A stretch of 10,831 bases of DNA from Ruminococcaceae bacterium UBA2806 (GCA_002351795.1 DEHG01000052.1:1-10831); one strand, 5' to 3'; counted from the first letter of the stretch, positions 1-8,408 are shown. Notes: generated by a model not told the origin, from the sequence alone. Made by a program: numbers and translations.

Positions 1-17
1 GGCGAACGGCTTTTTTT
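1..17 (+). terminator. Right arm and T-run of a truncated upstream terminator (candidate)
   Basis: The window opens with a GC-rich stretch followed directly by seven T residues, which is how the 3' half of an intrinsic terminator looks. The matching left arm would lie before base 1, so pairing cannot be checked. If real, it ends a plus-strand gene lying to the left and isolates the HSP90-family operon that follows. Confidence 0.35.
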
Positions 18-62
18 ATCACTGTCATAATATGGCATAATGACAATAAAATTCTAAAAGGG

Positions 63-91
63 TTGAATTTAATAATTGTCTATGCTACAAT
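63..91 (+). promoter_or_regulatory. Extended -10 promoter of the HSP90-family operon
   Basis: TTGAAT at 63-68 matches the -35 hexamer in five of six positions. A 17-bp spacer follows, then TACAAT at 86-91, preceded by TGC (extended -10). Transcription should begin near 98, leaving a leader of about 54 nt. No CIRCE element (the HrcA operator of classical heat-shock genes) is visible, so control is probably not the standard HrcA type. Confidence 0.7.
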
Positions 92-111
92 ACAAGTATA
101 TTATTACTTTT

Positions 112-127
112 GTCCGTCTTTTCGGAC
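112..127 (+). promoter_or_regulatory. Small leader hairpin just before the ribosome binding site
   Basis: GTCCG at 112-116 pairs perfectly with CGGAC at 123-127 across a six-base loop. It lies in the predicted 5' leader, ending seven bases before the AAGGAG ribosome binding site (135-140) of the HSP90-family gene. It could protect the transcript end or tune translation. A stem of only five pairs makes a regulatory role uncertain. Confidence 0.4.
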
Positions 128-151
128 CCTGAATAAGGAGATTTTTTATAC

Positions 152-1945
152 ATGGAAAAAGATTATAAATTTAAAGTTAACCTCGGCGGCATGATAGATA
201 TACTGTCAAATCACCTGTACAGCTCCCCCGATGTTTTCGTGCGTGAGCTGCTCCAGAACGGTACGGACGCTATAAGCGCAAGAATTGCTCAGGATAAGGA
301 TTACCGTGAAGAAGACGCTAAGGTTGAGATCGAGGTAGAGGAAGGTAAACAAATTATCTTTCGTGACAACGGAACAGGTCTTAATGAGGACGAAATACAC
401 CGTTTTCTCTCCGTGATAGGTCAATCCTCAAAATACGATATCGAAAACAATATGGCAAACGGTGATTATATCGGACGCTTCGGCATAGGTCTGCTTTCCT
501 GCTTTATGGTAACGGATCACATCTGCGTCCGTACACGTTCATATAAATGCCCCGATACAGTTCTTGAATGGAAGGGCATGGCAGACGGTACATATACTAT
601 CGAAACCATAGAAAGCGATATGCCTGTCGGAACGGAAATAATTATCGAAAACAATAAAACGGATAAGGATGACTCTGTTGACGAGTATTATAACTGTGAT
701 AATATATCAAATATTATATATTATTACGGACTATTTCTCAAATATCCTGTATATACAGTAAGCGGAGAGGAAAAAACAAGGCTCAACCTTAAATTCGATT
801 TTGACGCCGATAAGGATAAAAAGCTCTGCATGACCCTCGGAAAGACTTTTCTCGGTGAGGATTTCCTTGACTGCTTTACACTGCGCTCACCCACGGGACT
901 TTTCAGCGGTATTGCATATGTACTCCCCTATCCCGTATCCGCCAATGTCCATAATATGCACAGGATCTATCTTAAAAATATGCTGCTTACCGAAAACGGA
1001 CAGAAGCTGCTCCCGGAATGGGCTTTCTTTATCCGCTGCATAATCAATACGAATAATCTCAAGCCCACCTCATCCCGTGAGGATTTTTACGAGGATGAAG
1101 CTCTCGACAGGGCAAGAAATGAATTAGGCGATATCATTGCAGATTATTTTGAAGACCTTGATATTCATAACAAGGAGCTTCTTTATAAGATAGTAAGCAT
1201 ACATAATCTTGCAGTCAAATCTGTAATTTCCTCCGGCGATTCAATGGATGACCTCCTTTTGCCCTATATAATTTTCCATACATCCCTGGGTGATCTCACG
1301 GGCAAGGATATACTTGATTTCGGTTCGACAGCATTCTATACAATTGATGAAAACCAGTTCAGACAGCTTGCCCCGCTTTATGTACAGCGCAGTCAGCTTC
1401 TGATAAATGCTGGTTATGTATATGAGGACGCTATTATAACAAAGCTTTCGGAAATGAGCAGGAAAACCGATATAATCAAGCTTACTGATTCAGACATAGA
1501 CTTCATGCTTGATGACAGTGAATTTGACGGCGATCCCGCCGCTGACAAGCTTCTCAGGACAGCATCAAAGATACTCAGAAAATACGACTGCAAACCGGCG
1601 CTGAAGGAATTCCGTCCGTTTGAGATACCCACACTTTATACGATCAATGAAAAGGCGTACAAGGCAAGGCAGATAAAACGCTCAAAGCAGAATGCAAACA
1701 ATATTTTTATGGGTATGCTGAATTCATTTGAAAGCGAGATATCCTCAAATGCTGTTGCCTGCCTTTATCTGAATACAAACAATCTTATCATACGCAAGCT
1801 TATTGATATGGATGATGAAGAAAAGCTTTCATGTTATATAGAGATACTTTATGTTCAGTCTTTGCTTTCGGGACATTTTCCGCTTCTGAATAACGAAATG
1901 AAGATACTTAATGAAAACCTTTACAATCTTATGTCATTTACTTAA
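152..1945 (+). CDS. HSP90-family (HtpG-like) ATPase
   Basis: This is a GHKL-fold ATPase of the HSP90 family, expected to be a cytoplasmic dimer that closes around clients on ATP binding. The N-domain has the RELLQNGTDA box (catalytic-type E32, Mg-binding N36), DNGTG at 73-77 (D73 contacts adenine), the lid GRFGIG at 109-114 and a GT at 160-161. In the middle domain, LLPEW and then SSRED keep the ATP-contacting arginine (R309). The end of the protein, from LYLN at 538, resembles the HtpG dimerisation domain. At 597 residues it is slightly short for HtpG, and the N-box and lid differ from textbook HtpG (QNGTDA for SNASDA, GIGLLS for GVGFYS), so it is better treated as a divergent HSP90 subfamily. 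It has no MEEVD tail. AAGGAG at 135-140 supports the ATG. It is the first gene of a three-gene unit. Confidence 0.9.
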   Translation: MEKDYKFKVNLGGMIDILSNHLYSSPDVFVRELLQNGTDAISARIAQDKDYREEDAKVEIEVEEGKQIIFRDNGTGLNEDEIHRFLSVIGQSSKYDIENNMANGDYIGRFGIGLLSCFMVTDHICVRTRSYKCPDTVLEWKGMADGTYTIETIESDMPVGTEIIIENNKTDKDDSVDEYYNCDNISNIIYYYGLFLKYPVYTVSGEEKTRLNLKFDFDADKDKKLCMTLGKTFLGEDFLDCFTLRSPTGLFSGIAYVLPYPVSANVHNMHRIYLKNMLLTENGQKLLPEWAFFIRCIINTNNLKPTSSREDFYEDEALDRARNELGDIIADYFEDLDIHNKELLYKIVSIHNLAVKSVISSGDSMDDLLLPYIIFHTSLGDLTGKDILDFGSTAFYTIDENQFRQLAPLYVQRSQLLINAGYVYEDAIITKLSEMSRKTDIIKLTDSDIDFMLDDSEFDGDPAADKLLRTASKILRKYDCKPALKEFRPFEIPTLYTINEKAYKARQIKRSKQNANNIFMGMLNSFESEISSNAVACLYLNTNNLIIRKLIDMDDEEKLSCYIEILYVQSLLSGHFPLLNNEMKILNENLYNLMSFT

Positions 1946-1966
1946 TATGGAAGGTGATAATTTATA

Positions 1967-3067
1967 ATGCTATATCAGGATTATGCAGAAATTTTTGAGG
2001 ATCTTGCTCACGGCGAGCCTAAATGCAGGGGTATCCGCTTTGCTATAGACAAAGCTCTTGAACGTCAGGATTTTGAAAATGCGCTGATCCTCTATTTCGA
2101 CTATGTTGAAGAGGATTACTTTTACGGCGACGGTTTTCAGGCAGCTATACTTTTTCCTGAATATGTGTCATGCTTTGACAGTCACCCGGAATTGCATGAA
2201 AAATACAGCTACAATTTTATGTGGGCATTCAAATGGGCATTGTCATGTTTTGAGAGTTTTTATCAGATACCGCTTAGTCAGATAACCGATATGTACCGTC
2301 AGTACAGTGAGTACTGCGAAAAGCTTAACTATAATAAGAGATCATATTACCGCAAGCTATGGTGTATGATGAGCAATTACGGACTTAAAAGCCTGCCGGT
2401 CTGTTCAAGCATTGAACAGGCTCACAGACTTATGATGCACTGTCCGCTTGATGATCTGAGCGAGGTAAAAGCAGGCGAGGCAGATGATCTGTCCTCCTAT
2501 TATCTTGACATTGAAAAGGATATTGACAAGGCTCTGAAAGCTGCCGAGCCTATACTTTCAGGCAAAGTAAGCTGCAGTACCGTACCTCATTATACATACA
2601 GTAATTTTGCGATGTGGTATTTTGAGCATAATGATCCGGAAAAAGCAGAAAATTATGCAAAAAAATCCCTCAGATTAATTATGCGTGATTTTGTCGCCGA
2701 TAATTCTCTTATGGAGCATAAGGGAAAAATACTCATGATACTTGCCTATACCGATCTGCCCGAAGCGCTGAAATTTTTCCGCAGACAGATAAAGCCGTGC
2801 AGTGCCAATGAATGTGGCTGGGATAATTTTCATTTTTTCAGGGGCGCATATCATCTTATGCATTGCCTTGAAAAAATCGGTGAGCAGACAGTCAGAATTC
2901 TTTTCCCCGATACCAATGACCCGATATATAACGAGAGTAATAATTATTCAACTGCTGTTTTGAAGAAATATTATTTTGACAAGGCAAAATTCATTGCCGA
3001 CCGATTTGATGAAAGGGACGGCAATCACCATTTCAATTATCTGCTGAATAAAAAATACAATTATTAA
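1967..3067 (+). CDS. TPR-like helical-repeat protein linked to HSP90 ATPase
   Basis: I do not recognise a named family. The 366-residue protein has no signal peptide or membrane segment and looks wholly alpha-helical. Residues 213-240 read as a TPR-like pair (alanine and tyrosine spacing, HNDPEKAENYAKKSLRL), and 187-200 and 254-274 look like further weak repeats. Family signatures shared with the next gene are LFPEYV at 62-67 followed by an HPE turn, IPLSQI at 101-106, and RFDER(D/N)GN near 347-353. It starts 21 bp after the HSP90-family stop, with GGAAGGTG at 1949-1956 as ribosome binding site, so it is probably co-transcribed and co-translated. By inference it may be a co-chaperone or adaptor solenoid for the ATPase. 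It could also be a protected client or an unrelated scaffold. Confidence 0.85.
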   Translation: MLYQDYAEIFEDLAHGEPKCRGIRFAIDKALERQDFENALILYFDYVEEDYFYGDGFQAAILFPEYVSCFDSHPELHEKYSYNFMWAFKWALSCFESFYQIPLSQITDMYRQYSEYCEKLNYNKRSYYRKLWCMMSNYGLKSLPVCSSIEQAHRLMMHCPLDDLSEVKAGEADDLSSYYLDIEKDIDKALKAAEPILSGKVSCSTVPHYTYSNFAMWYFEHNDPEKAENYAKKSLRLIMRDFVADNSLMEHKGKILMILAYTDLPEALKFFRRQIKPCSANECGWDNFHFFRGAYHLMHCLEKIGEQTVRILFPDTNDPIYNESNNYSTAVLKKYYFDKAKFIADRFDERDGNHHFNYLLNKKYNY

Positions 3068-3093
3068 ATCTTTTAATATGAAAGGATGATATT

Positions 3094-5217
3094 ATGTACA
3101 TTGAAGAGTATGAAGAACAGTTTTTTGAAGGTCTTGAAAGAGGAGAGGCAAAAGCCAAGGGTATAAAAAAAGCCCTTGACCATGCCCTTGAACAGCAGGA
3201 TGTTGATGCGGCTTTACAGCTTTATTATCTGTTCATGAATGAAGATGTAATGCACGGAAATTCATATCAGGCAATTATTCTCTTTCCCGAATATGTTGCT
3301 TATTTTGAAGATCACCCCGACAAGCATGATGAATACAATCATGACGTAATGTGGACATACAAATGGATAATTGCAAATGTACTTGACTTTCCGCAGATAC
3401 CGCTTTCTCAGATAGAAAGCCTTTATGAACAATACAAAGATTTCTGCAAAAAATTCAATTACAATCTGCGTACATATTACGGCAATATATGTTTCCTTAT
3501 ACAGGTGCATCTTGGTAAGGACGGTGTATTCTGCGGGATGACAGCAAAACAGGCACACAGCGAAATGATGAAAATTCCCCGTGATAATCTCAGCGACTGC
3601 GTTGCCTGCGAAACCTCCTCCGAGGTCAGCTATCTTATAAACAATGATGAACCCGAGGAAAAAATAATCAAAAAAGCAAAGGGTCTTATAGAGGGCAAGC
3701 TTACCTGTGCCGAACAGCCCCACTGTGCTCTTGCAAATATTGCTGAATACTATCTTGAGCATGGCGACCTTACAAACGCCACTAAATTCGCAGAAAAAGC
3801 ATATCATCTTATAAACAGGGATTACGCCAATGAAGATAATCTTAATGTCAAAAAATCTATCTGCATGACAGTCTTTTCTCATTCCAACCCCAACAAGGCT
3901 ATCAAGATACTCAAAAACGTCATGCGCTTTGTTCCCGAAAATTCCAATTACAATGATCTTTTTGAAATATACAGGAGTACCTATTACTTCATGTACAAGC
4001 TTGAAGAAAGGGGTGCTACCCATATCCGTCTGCGTCTTCCCTTCCGTGATGAGGATATCATTACCGAGGATAATGTATATGAGATCACTGCACTTAAAGA
4101 ATATTTCTACAATAAGGCAAAGGAATTAGCTGTCAGATTTGATGAAAGAAACGGCAACAGTCTTTTTATGGAGCGTCTTGATAAAATTAATATTGTTGAC
4201 GAGGAAAACTTCTCCTACAGTCAGGAAATGCCCGATTATCCCCTTCTTACATACATCAGAGAAAATCTTGACGACGGTTTCCTTCCCGAGAATTTCAGTC
4301 TCCCCTGTCCTGATCTTGATGATGACAAAGAACCTTTTGCGGACGGCGCACTTGACGGCATTATGCTCATTCATCAGCGCAATGATCCTCAGGAGCTTGG
4401 AGAGCTTGAAGGCATTATACGGCGTGCAGCTGACGGGGATGATATATGTGTAATTGACTCTGAAAAGTATTTTGAAGAAACCGGCAACAGAATGATACTC
4501 CTTATTGATGCAGTTCAGGATTTTATTATTGAAAATCAAAAGGATCTCAATGCACAGAATATGTTCGGTTTCGGCGTTGATCTTGCCGTAGGCTCAAATA
4601 ATAAGGAAGCTGTAAAACTTGGTCTGAGCATACTTGCCCTTTTCGGAGATTTCAATGAAAAGCTTACGGAGGCTATACTTGAGCTTGCCGCCTGCAATGA
4701 ATTTACTCTGTTTGCAATGTGGGCAGTCGCAGAAGTCGAAAACAAAAACGAGCTTACATTTGAAATGGCAAAGCATGCTGACGGCTGGGGCAGGATCCTC
4801 ACTGTGCATTATCTCGAACCCGAAACAGACGAGATAAAACAATGGCTTCTTAAAGAGGGAATCAAGAACACCGTATATCCCGGATATTCGGCTATTACCT
4901 GTTTCGAAAAGGCTGACGTCATGACCCTGCTTGAAAACGGTCTTAATGACGACAATTTTACAGATGTCGAATACATTATTACCTTCCTTATCCTTGACGG
5001 TCCTACGATCGGTATTAAGGCGTTTGCAGAGGATGAAGAACGAATCATGGATATGTTCATTACTGCCGCCGAAAACAGAGAGCTTGACGAATTCCAGACA
5101 AGAGGCTTACAGCTTATACTTGAAAATTACGAAAACGAAAATATCTGCAATCGTATAATAAATATGGGTATTGAACCCCTTGAAGAGGAATCTGACAATT
5201 CCGAAGACAGCGAATAA
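3094..5217 (+). CDS. Two-domain helical-repeat protein, paralogue of upstream gene
   Basis: Residues 1 to about 366 align end to end with the protein encoded just upstream. They share LFPEYV (63-68), the HP-x-x-H turn, IPLSQI (102-107), a TPR-like AEYYLEHGDLTNATKFAEKA segment (217-236) and RFDERNGN (348-355). The remaining part, about 370-707, is extra. It is an acidic, helix-rich region reminiscent of HEAT or armadillo-like repeats, with a conspicuous HADGWGR motif at 561-567 and a very acidic tail. No catalytic motif, signal peptide or membrane helix is visible, and I cannot name the C-terminal domain. The start has AAAGGAT at 3081-3087. The 26-bp gap to the preceding gene and the shared terminator indicate the same operon. 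This is a tandem duplication followed by either gain of a domain here or loss of it in the shorter copy. Confidence 0.85.
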   Translation: MYIEEYEEQFFEGLERGEAKAKGIKKALDHALEQQDVDAALQLYYLFMNEDVMHGNSYQAIILFPEYVAYFEDHPDKHDEYNHDVMWTYKWIIANVLDFPQIPLSQIESLYEQYKDFCKKFNYNLRTYYGNICFLIQVHLGKDGVFCGMTAKQAHSEMMKIPRDNLSDCVACETSSEVSYLINNDEPEEKIIKKAKGLIEGKLTCAEQPHCALANIAEYYLEHGDLTNATKFAEKAYHLINRDYANEDNLNVKKSICMTVFSHSNPNKAIKILKNVMRFVPENSNYNDLFEIYRSTYYFMYKLEERGATHIRLRLPFRDEDIITEDNVYEITALKEYFYNKAKELAVRFDERNGNSLFMERLDKINIVDEENFSYSQEMPDYPLLTYIRENLDDGFLPENFSLPCPDLDDDKEPFADGALDGIMLIHQRNDPQELGELEGIIRRAADGDDICVIDSEKYFEETGNRMILLIDAVQDFIIENQKDLNAQNMFGFGVDLAVGSNNKEAVKLGLSILALFGDFNEKLTEAILELAACNEFTLFAMWAVAEVENKNELTFEMAKHADGWGRILTVHYLEPETDEIKQWLLKEGIKNTVYPGYSAITCFEKADVMTLLENGLNDDNFTDVEYIITFLILDGPTIGIKAFAEDEERIMDMFITAAENRELDEFQTRGLQLILENYENENICNRIINMGIEPLEEESDNSEDSE

Positions 5218-5218
5218 A

Positions 5219-5265
5219 AAAAATTCACGGCTGAATCGTGTTTCCACTTTCAGCCGTGAATTTTT
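5219..5265. terminator. Bidirectional terminator between convergent operons
   Basis: A 17-bp perfect stem (5219-5235 with 5249-5265, core TTCACGGCTGAA) encloses a 13-base loop. The flanks are A-rich on the left and T-rich on the right, so RNA from either strand ends in a U-run. The plus-strand operon stops at 5217, and serS stops at 5327 on the other strand. It should terminate both. Confidence 0.9.
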
Positions 5266-5326
5266 CATATCATTCGATCATATAAGTATTAATGTGTGCC
5301 ATGCATTTTCTGCAAGGTACATTTTT

Positions 5327-6604
5327 TTATTTTATTACATCTATACCCATATACGGACGGAGAACCTCCGGAACTGTTACGCTGCCGTCTGCATTCTGAT
5401 ACTGCTCAACGATTGCCGGAATTACACGGCTCGTTGCAAGACCTGATGCATTGAGGGTATGTGCAAAATGCATTTTCTTATCCTCGCCTCTGTAACGGAT
5501 GTTGCCTCTCCTTGCCTGATAATCCCTTGCATTTGATGCAGAGCTTACCTCCTTGTAGATCTCCATTGACGGGATCCATACCTCGATATCATAAGTCCTT
5601 GCCATTGAGAAGGAACAGTCGCCTGCTGCAAGCTTGCTGAGTCTGTAATGGAGTCCAAGCTCCTGAACAAGTCTTTCAGCCTTTTCTACAAGCTCCTTGA
5701 ATGCGATATCGGACTTATCATCCTCGGTATACTGAACCATTTCAACCTTATTGAACTGGTGTCCTCTTATCATACCTCTTTCTTCGCTTCTGTAGCTTCC
5801 TGCTTCACGGCGGTAGCATGGTGTATATGCTATGTACTTTCTCGGAAGTTCATCCTTTGACATTATTTCATCTCTGTGAAGATTTACAAGCGCTGTCTCT
5901 GCTGTGGGGAGCATGAATTTTTCATCGCTGCTTGTGGGGTTCTGTATCCAGTAAACCTCATCCCTGAACTTCGGGAACTGTCCTGCAACATAGCCGCACT
6001 GATAACCAAGCATATGCGGGGGAAGAATGAATTCAAATCCGTCCTTTATATGCTCATTGATAAAGAAGTTGAGCAGCGCCCATTCAAGTCTTGCGCCCCA
6101 GCCCCTGTAAAGCCAGCTTCCTGCGCCTGCGATCTTTGCACCCCTCTGATAATCAATAAGACCAAGGCTTTCGCACAGCTCTACATGATTTTTCATCGGG
6201 AAATCAAACTGCGGCTTCTCACCGAAAAATCGTACAGGCTCGTTCTGTTCCTTGCCGCCTGCTGCAACGTCCTCATCGGGGAGGTTCGGAAGTGAAAGAA
6301 GAAGATCCTTCTGCTTTTCATCAAGCTCTGCAACCTTTGCATCGCCTTCCTTGATCTGTGCGACAAGCTCCTTCATCTTTGCCATGATCTCGCTTGCGTC
6401 TCCGCCGGCTTTTTTGATCTGCGGTATCTGCTTGCTTGCTGCATTCTGTTCAGCCTTCATTGCTTCTACCTTGCCGAGCTGAGCACGCTTTTCTGCGTCA
6501 ACCTCACGGATAGCGTCAACAACGCTGTCAAGATCCATTTCTCTCTTTTTGATCCTTGCCTTTACCTCATCGGGATTGTCTCTGATAAGTTTAATGTCTA
6601 TCAT
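5327..6604 (-). CDS. serS: Seryl-tRNA synthetase
   Basis: Class II aminoacyl-tRNA synthetase that charges tRNA-Ser (and tRNA-Sec where present) with serine in the cytoplasm. At 425 residues it is full length. Residues 1-105 form the antiparallel coiled-coil arm that grips the long variable arm of tRNA-Ser. The catalytic core shows the TAE serine-binding loop (234-236), motif 2 (CYRREAGSYRSEERG, 263-277, then RGHQF) and motif 3 (SGLATSR, 387-393). The last gives the ATP-binding arginine in a less common form than the usual GLAVGR. AGGAGT sits just before the ATG. The gene starts 33 bp after the DUF2262-like gene with no room for a T-box leader, so it appears to depend on the parA promoter unless an internal promoter lies within the upstream genes. 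Confidence 0.97.
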   Translation of the reverse strand: MIDIKLIRDNPDEVKARIKKREMDLDSVVDAIREVDAEKRAQLGKVEAMKAEQNAASKQIPQIKKAGGDASEIMAKMKELVAQIKEGDAKVAELDEKQKDLLLSLPNLPDEDVAAGGKEQNEPVRFFGEKPQFDFPMKNHVELCESLGLIDYQRGAKIAGAGSWLYRGWGARLEWALLNFFINEHIKDGFEFILPPHMLGYQCGYVAGQFPKFRDEVYWIQNPTSSDEKFMLPTAETALVNLHRDEIMSKDELPRKYIAYTPCYRREAGSYRSEERGMIRGHQFNKVEMVQYTEDDKSDIAFKELVEKAERLVQELGLHYRLSKLAAGDCSFSMARTYDIEVWIPSMEIYKEVSSASNARDYQARRGNIRYRGEDKKMHFAHTLNASGLATSRVIPAIVEQYQNADGSVTVPEVLRPYMGIDVIK

Positions 6605-6637
6605 TTCTTATTACTCCTTTTAAAAAAACTTTTATAT

Positions 6638-7492
6638 TCATCCTACCATATCGGCGGATTGTATACCTTCATCAAATGTACCATGAACTTCAATACTGTG
6701 TCCCCAGAACATATCATCATCAGTGTAATATACAATATAGCTTCCTTCTGCGTCAACAGATATTTCGCTCAATTCTATACGCTCTGCAAAATCTTCTTCG
6801 GTTATTTCCTGCATTTCTTCATCTTCTTCAAGGGAGTCTTCAAGCCAGTCATTTGCAAGATCTGTAAGCGCTTCAGCAGAAAATTCACGTATATCCTTAT
6901 CACGTTTATCAAGCTCTGAAATAAACCTCTTCATATTTTCATGAGCTGTTTTCCATGTTTCAGGATCGTCCTTATCAACTTCAAGATACAGAATAATTCT
7001 CTTTCCGTCTCTCTCAATACTTCCCTCAAACATTTCAAGGTCTTTTTCAAGAGTAAACTCTCCAAGGTCATCATCAGCTATAGTTACTTTTTTTCTGTAT
7101 TCATTCAGAACAGACAACAGTCTTTCATCTGTTACATTTTCTTCAATAACCTTTTCAAGACAGAACATATTGTTATATCCATTTCTTGGTCTTGCTTTTG
7201 ATCTTCTTGCAAGTATCCTGTAAATAGTACCCTTTTTGAACCGCTTGAAAAATGCGCCTGTTTTAAGTTCTTCCTCTGTTGTCTCCCATACGATTTTTCC
7301 TTCCATGGGATCAAAGGAATCCGACTGAACATCAATTGACGCTAAAATACTCATCTGTGCAGTCTTCCCAACAGCCGCACCGCTGTAATCGTTTGTGACT
7401 ACTTTATATTCAAGTATTTCATCCTCAAACATATCATTCTTTGCTTTATCAAGCTTTTTAGGCACATAGTTTTCTTCATCGTAAAAATCCAC
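6638..7492 (-). CDS. DUF2262-like domain protein between parB and serS
   Basis: A 284-residue cytoplasmic protein with no signal peptide or membrane segment. The C-terminal half (about 138-284) resembles DUF2262: D-x-LGEFTLEKD near the start, a helical ALTDLANDWLE segment (208-218), then TEEDFAERIELSEISV and the ending YYTDDDMFWGHSIEV (256-270). The N-terminal part (30-125) is a separate alpha/beta region with basic stretches (RRSKARPR) that I cannot name. Function is unknown; the assignment is from memory of the family. The start codon is GTG, with GGGGG at 7501-7505 as an unusual but well-spaced ribosome binding site. It lies 36 bp after parB and 33 bp before serS. In many Clostridia a different small conserved gene (DUF4446) sits at this point, so this looks like a local replacement. 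Confidence 0.8.
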   Translation of the reverse strand: MDFYDEENYVPKKLDKAKNDMFEDEILEYKVVTNDYSGAAVGKTAQMSILASIDVQSDSFDPMEGKIVWETTEEELKTGAFFKRFKKGTIYRILARRSKARPRNGYNNMFCLEKVIEENVTDERLLSVLNEYRKKVTIADDDLGEFTLEKDLEMFEGSIERDGKRIILYLEVDKDDPETWKTAHENMKRFISELDKRDKDIREFSAEALTDLANDWLEDSLEEDEEMQEITEEDFAERIELSEISVDAEGSYIVYYTDDDMFWGHSIEVHGTFDEGIQSADMVG

Positions 7493-7528
7493 TGTTTAGA
7501 CCCCCTTTTTTATATTCTGCTTTTAATC

Positions 7529-8389
7529 TTAGTTATTGTCAAAGTACTTTGCAAGCTCTCCAAGATCCTCTTCACTGTAAAATTCAATTTCAAGTATTCC
7601 GCTTGTTCCGTCCTTAGCATTTCTGACCTTGACCTTGCGGCTGAGATGCTCGTTCAATGCAAGCTCCACCTCATCGAAAAATGAATTTCTGCTGTGTACG
7701 GGAGGTGCAGACTTTTTCTTCTGCTCCTTAACTTTTTTTGCAAATTTTTCAATATCCCTGACAGTAAGATCATTTTTAACTATAGCTTCGGCAGTTTCCA
7801 GCAGTGTCTGTTCATCCTCAATGGCAAGCAATGCTCTTGCATGACCGGAGGATATATTCCCGTTTTTTACCATTTCCAGAACTGTTTCAGGCAGCTTCAG
7901 CAGTCTGAGCGCATTTGCTATAACAGGTCTGCTCTTGCCCACCGATTTTGAAATTTCTTCCTGAGTAAGCCCGTATTCTTCGGATAATGTTCTGTAGCCC
8001 ATTGCTTCTTCAATAGGGTTCAGATTTTCTCTTTGCAGATTTTCTATCATTGAGATCTGCATCATTTCCGAATCGCTCATCTCACGGATAACAACTGGTA
8101 TTTCCGTTACCCCTGCCATACGGCTCGCTCTCCATCTGCGCTCGCCTGCAACTAACTGATAACCTCCGTCAGGCAGCGGACGTACAAGCAGCGGCTGCAA
8201 TATTCCATGCTGAGCTATTGAGTCTGCAAGCTCTCTGAGTGCTTCTTCGTCAAAATCAGTTCTCGGCTGATTTCTGTTCGGCTCTATTTCACCGATATTA
8301 AGAGTGACCGCTCCGCCTGCATCCTCTGTTTCATTTTCCATAAATATAAGATCAAGACCCTTACCAAGTCCGCCTCTTTTTGCCGCCAT
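7529..8389 (-). CDS. parB: Chromosome partitioning protein ParB (Spo0J)
   Basis: CTP-dependent sliding clamp that loads at parS, spreads on neighbouring DNA, recruits SMC and stimulates ParA. The domain order is classic: a basic N-terminal GGLGKGL peptide (6-12; in Spo0J this N-terminus stimulates ParA ATPase), NRNQPR (38-43), the CTP-binding GERRWRA box (82-88), ENLQREN (116-122), a helix-turn-helix (about 141-165) with GKSRPVIAN, and a C-terminal dimerisation region. Parental-type residues are present at two positions used to tell ParB from Noc: arginine in GKSR and glycine in SSGHAR (180-185). At 286 residues it is normal length. It starts 19 bp after parA with GGGGGAG as ribosome binding site, consistent with a parAB operon. 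Confidence 0.97.
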   Translation of the reverse strand: MAAKRGGLGKGLDLIFMENETEDAGGAVTLNIGEIEPNRNQPRTDFDEEALRELADSIAQHGILQPLLVRPLPDGGYQLVAGERRWRASRMAGVTEIPVVIREMSDSEMMQISMIENLQRENLNPIEEAMGYRTLSEEYGLTQEEISKSVGKSRPVIANALRLLKLPETVLEMVKNGNISSGHARALLAIEDEQTLLETAEAIVKNDLTVRDIEKFAKKVKEQKKKSAPPVHSRNSFFDEVELALNEHLSRKVKVRNAKDGTSGILEIEFYSEEDLGELAKYFDNN

Positions 8390-8408
8390 CTTTCTCCCCC
8401 TTTATAAT

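Noticed and set aside
70..82. A 13-base sequence TAATAATTGTCTA shared by the HSP90-family promoter spacer and the region upstream of noc (10397-10409)
   Set aside because: It is AT-rich and short enough to recur by chance in a window of this size. The two copies sit in different positions relative to their promoters.
3262..4023. Long minus-strand open frame of 253 codons opposite the 707-residue gene
   Set aside because: It lies wholly inside a gene with a good ribosome binding site and a clear paralogue upstream. Its translation is rich in Phe, Ile and Cys, as expected of an antisense shadow.
5876..6295. Plus-strand 139-codon frame opposite serS
   Set aside because: It is antisense to the catalytic core of a certain serS and has no supporting start signals.
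6605..6637. Possible T-box riboswitch before serS
   Set aside because: Only 33 bp separate serS from the preceding gene, too short for a T-box, and no T-box core sequence is visible.
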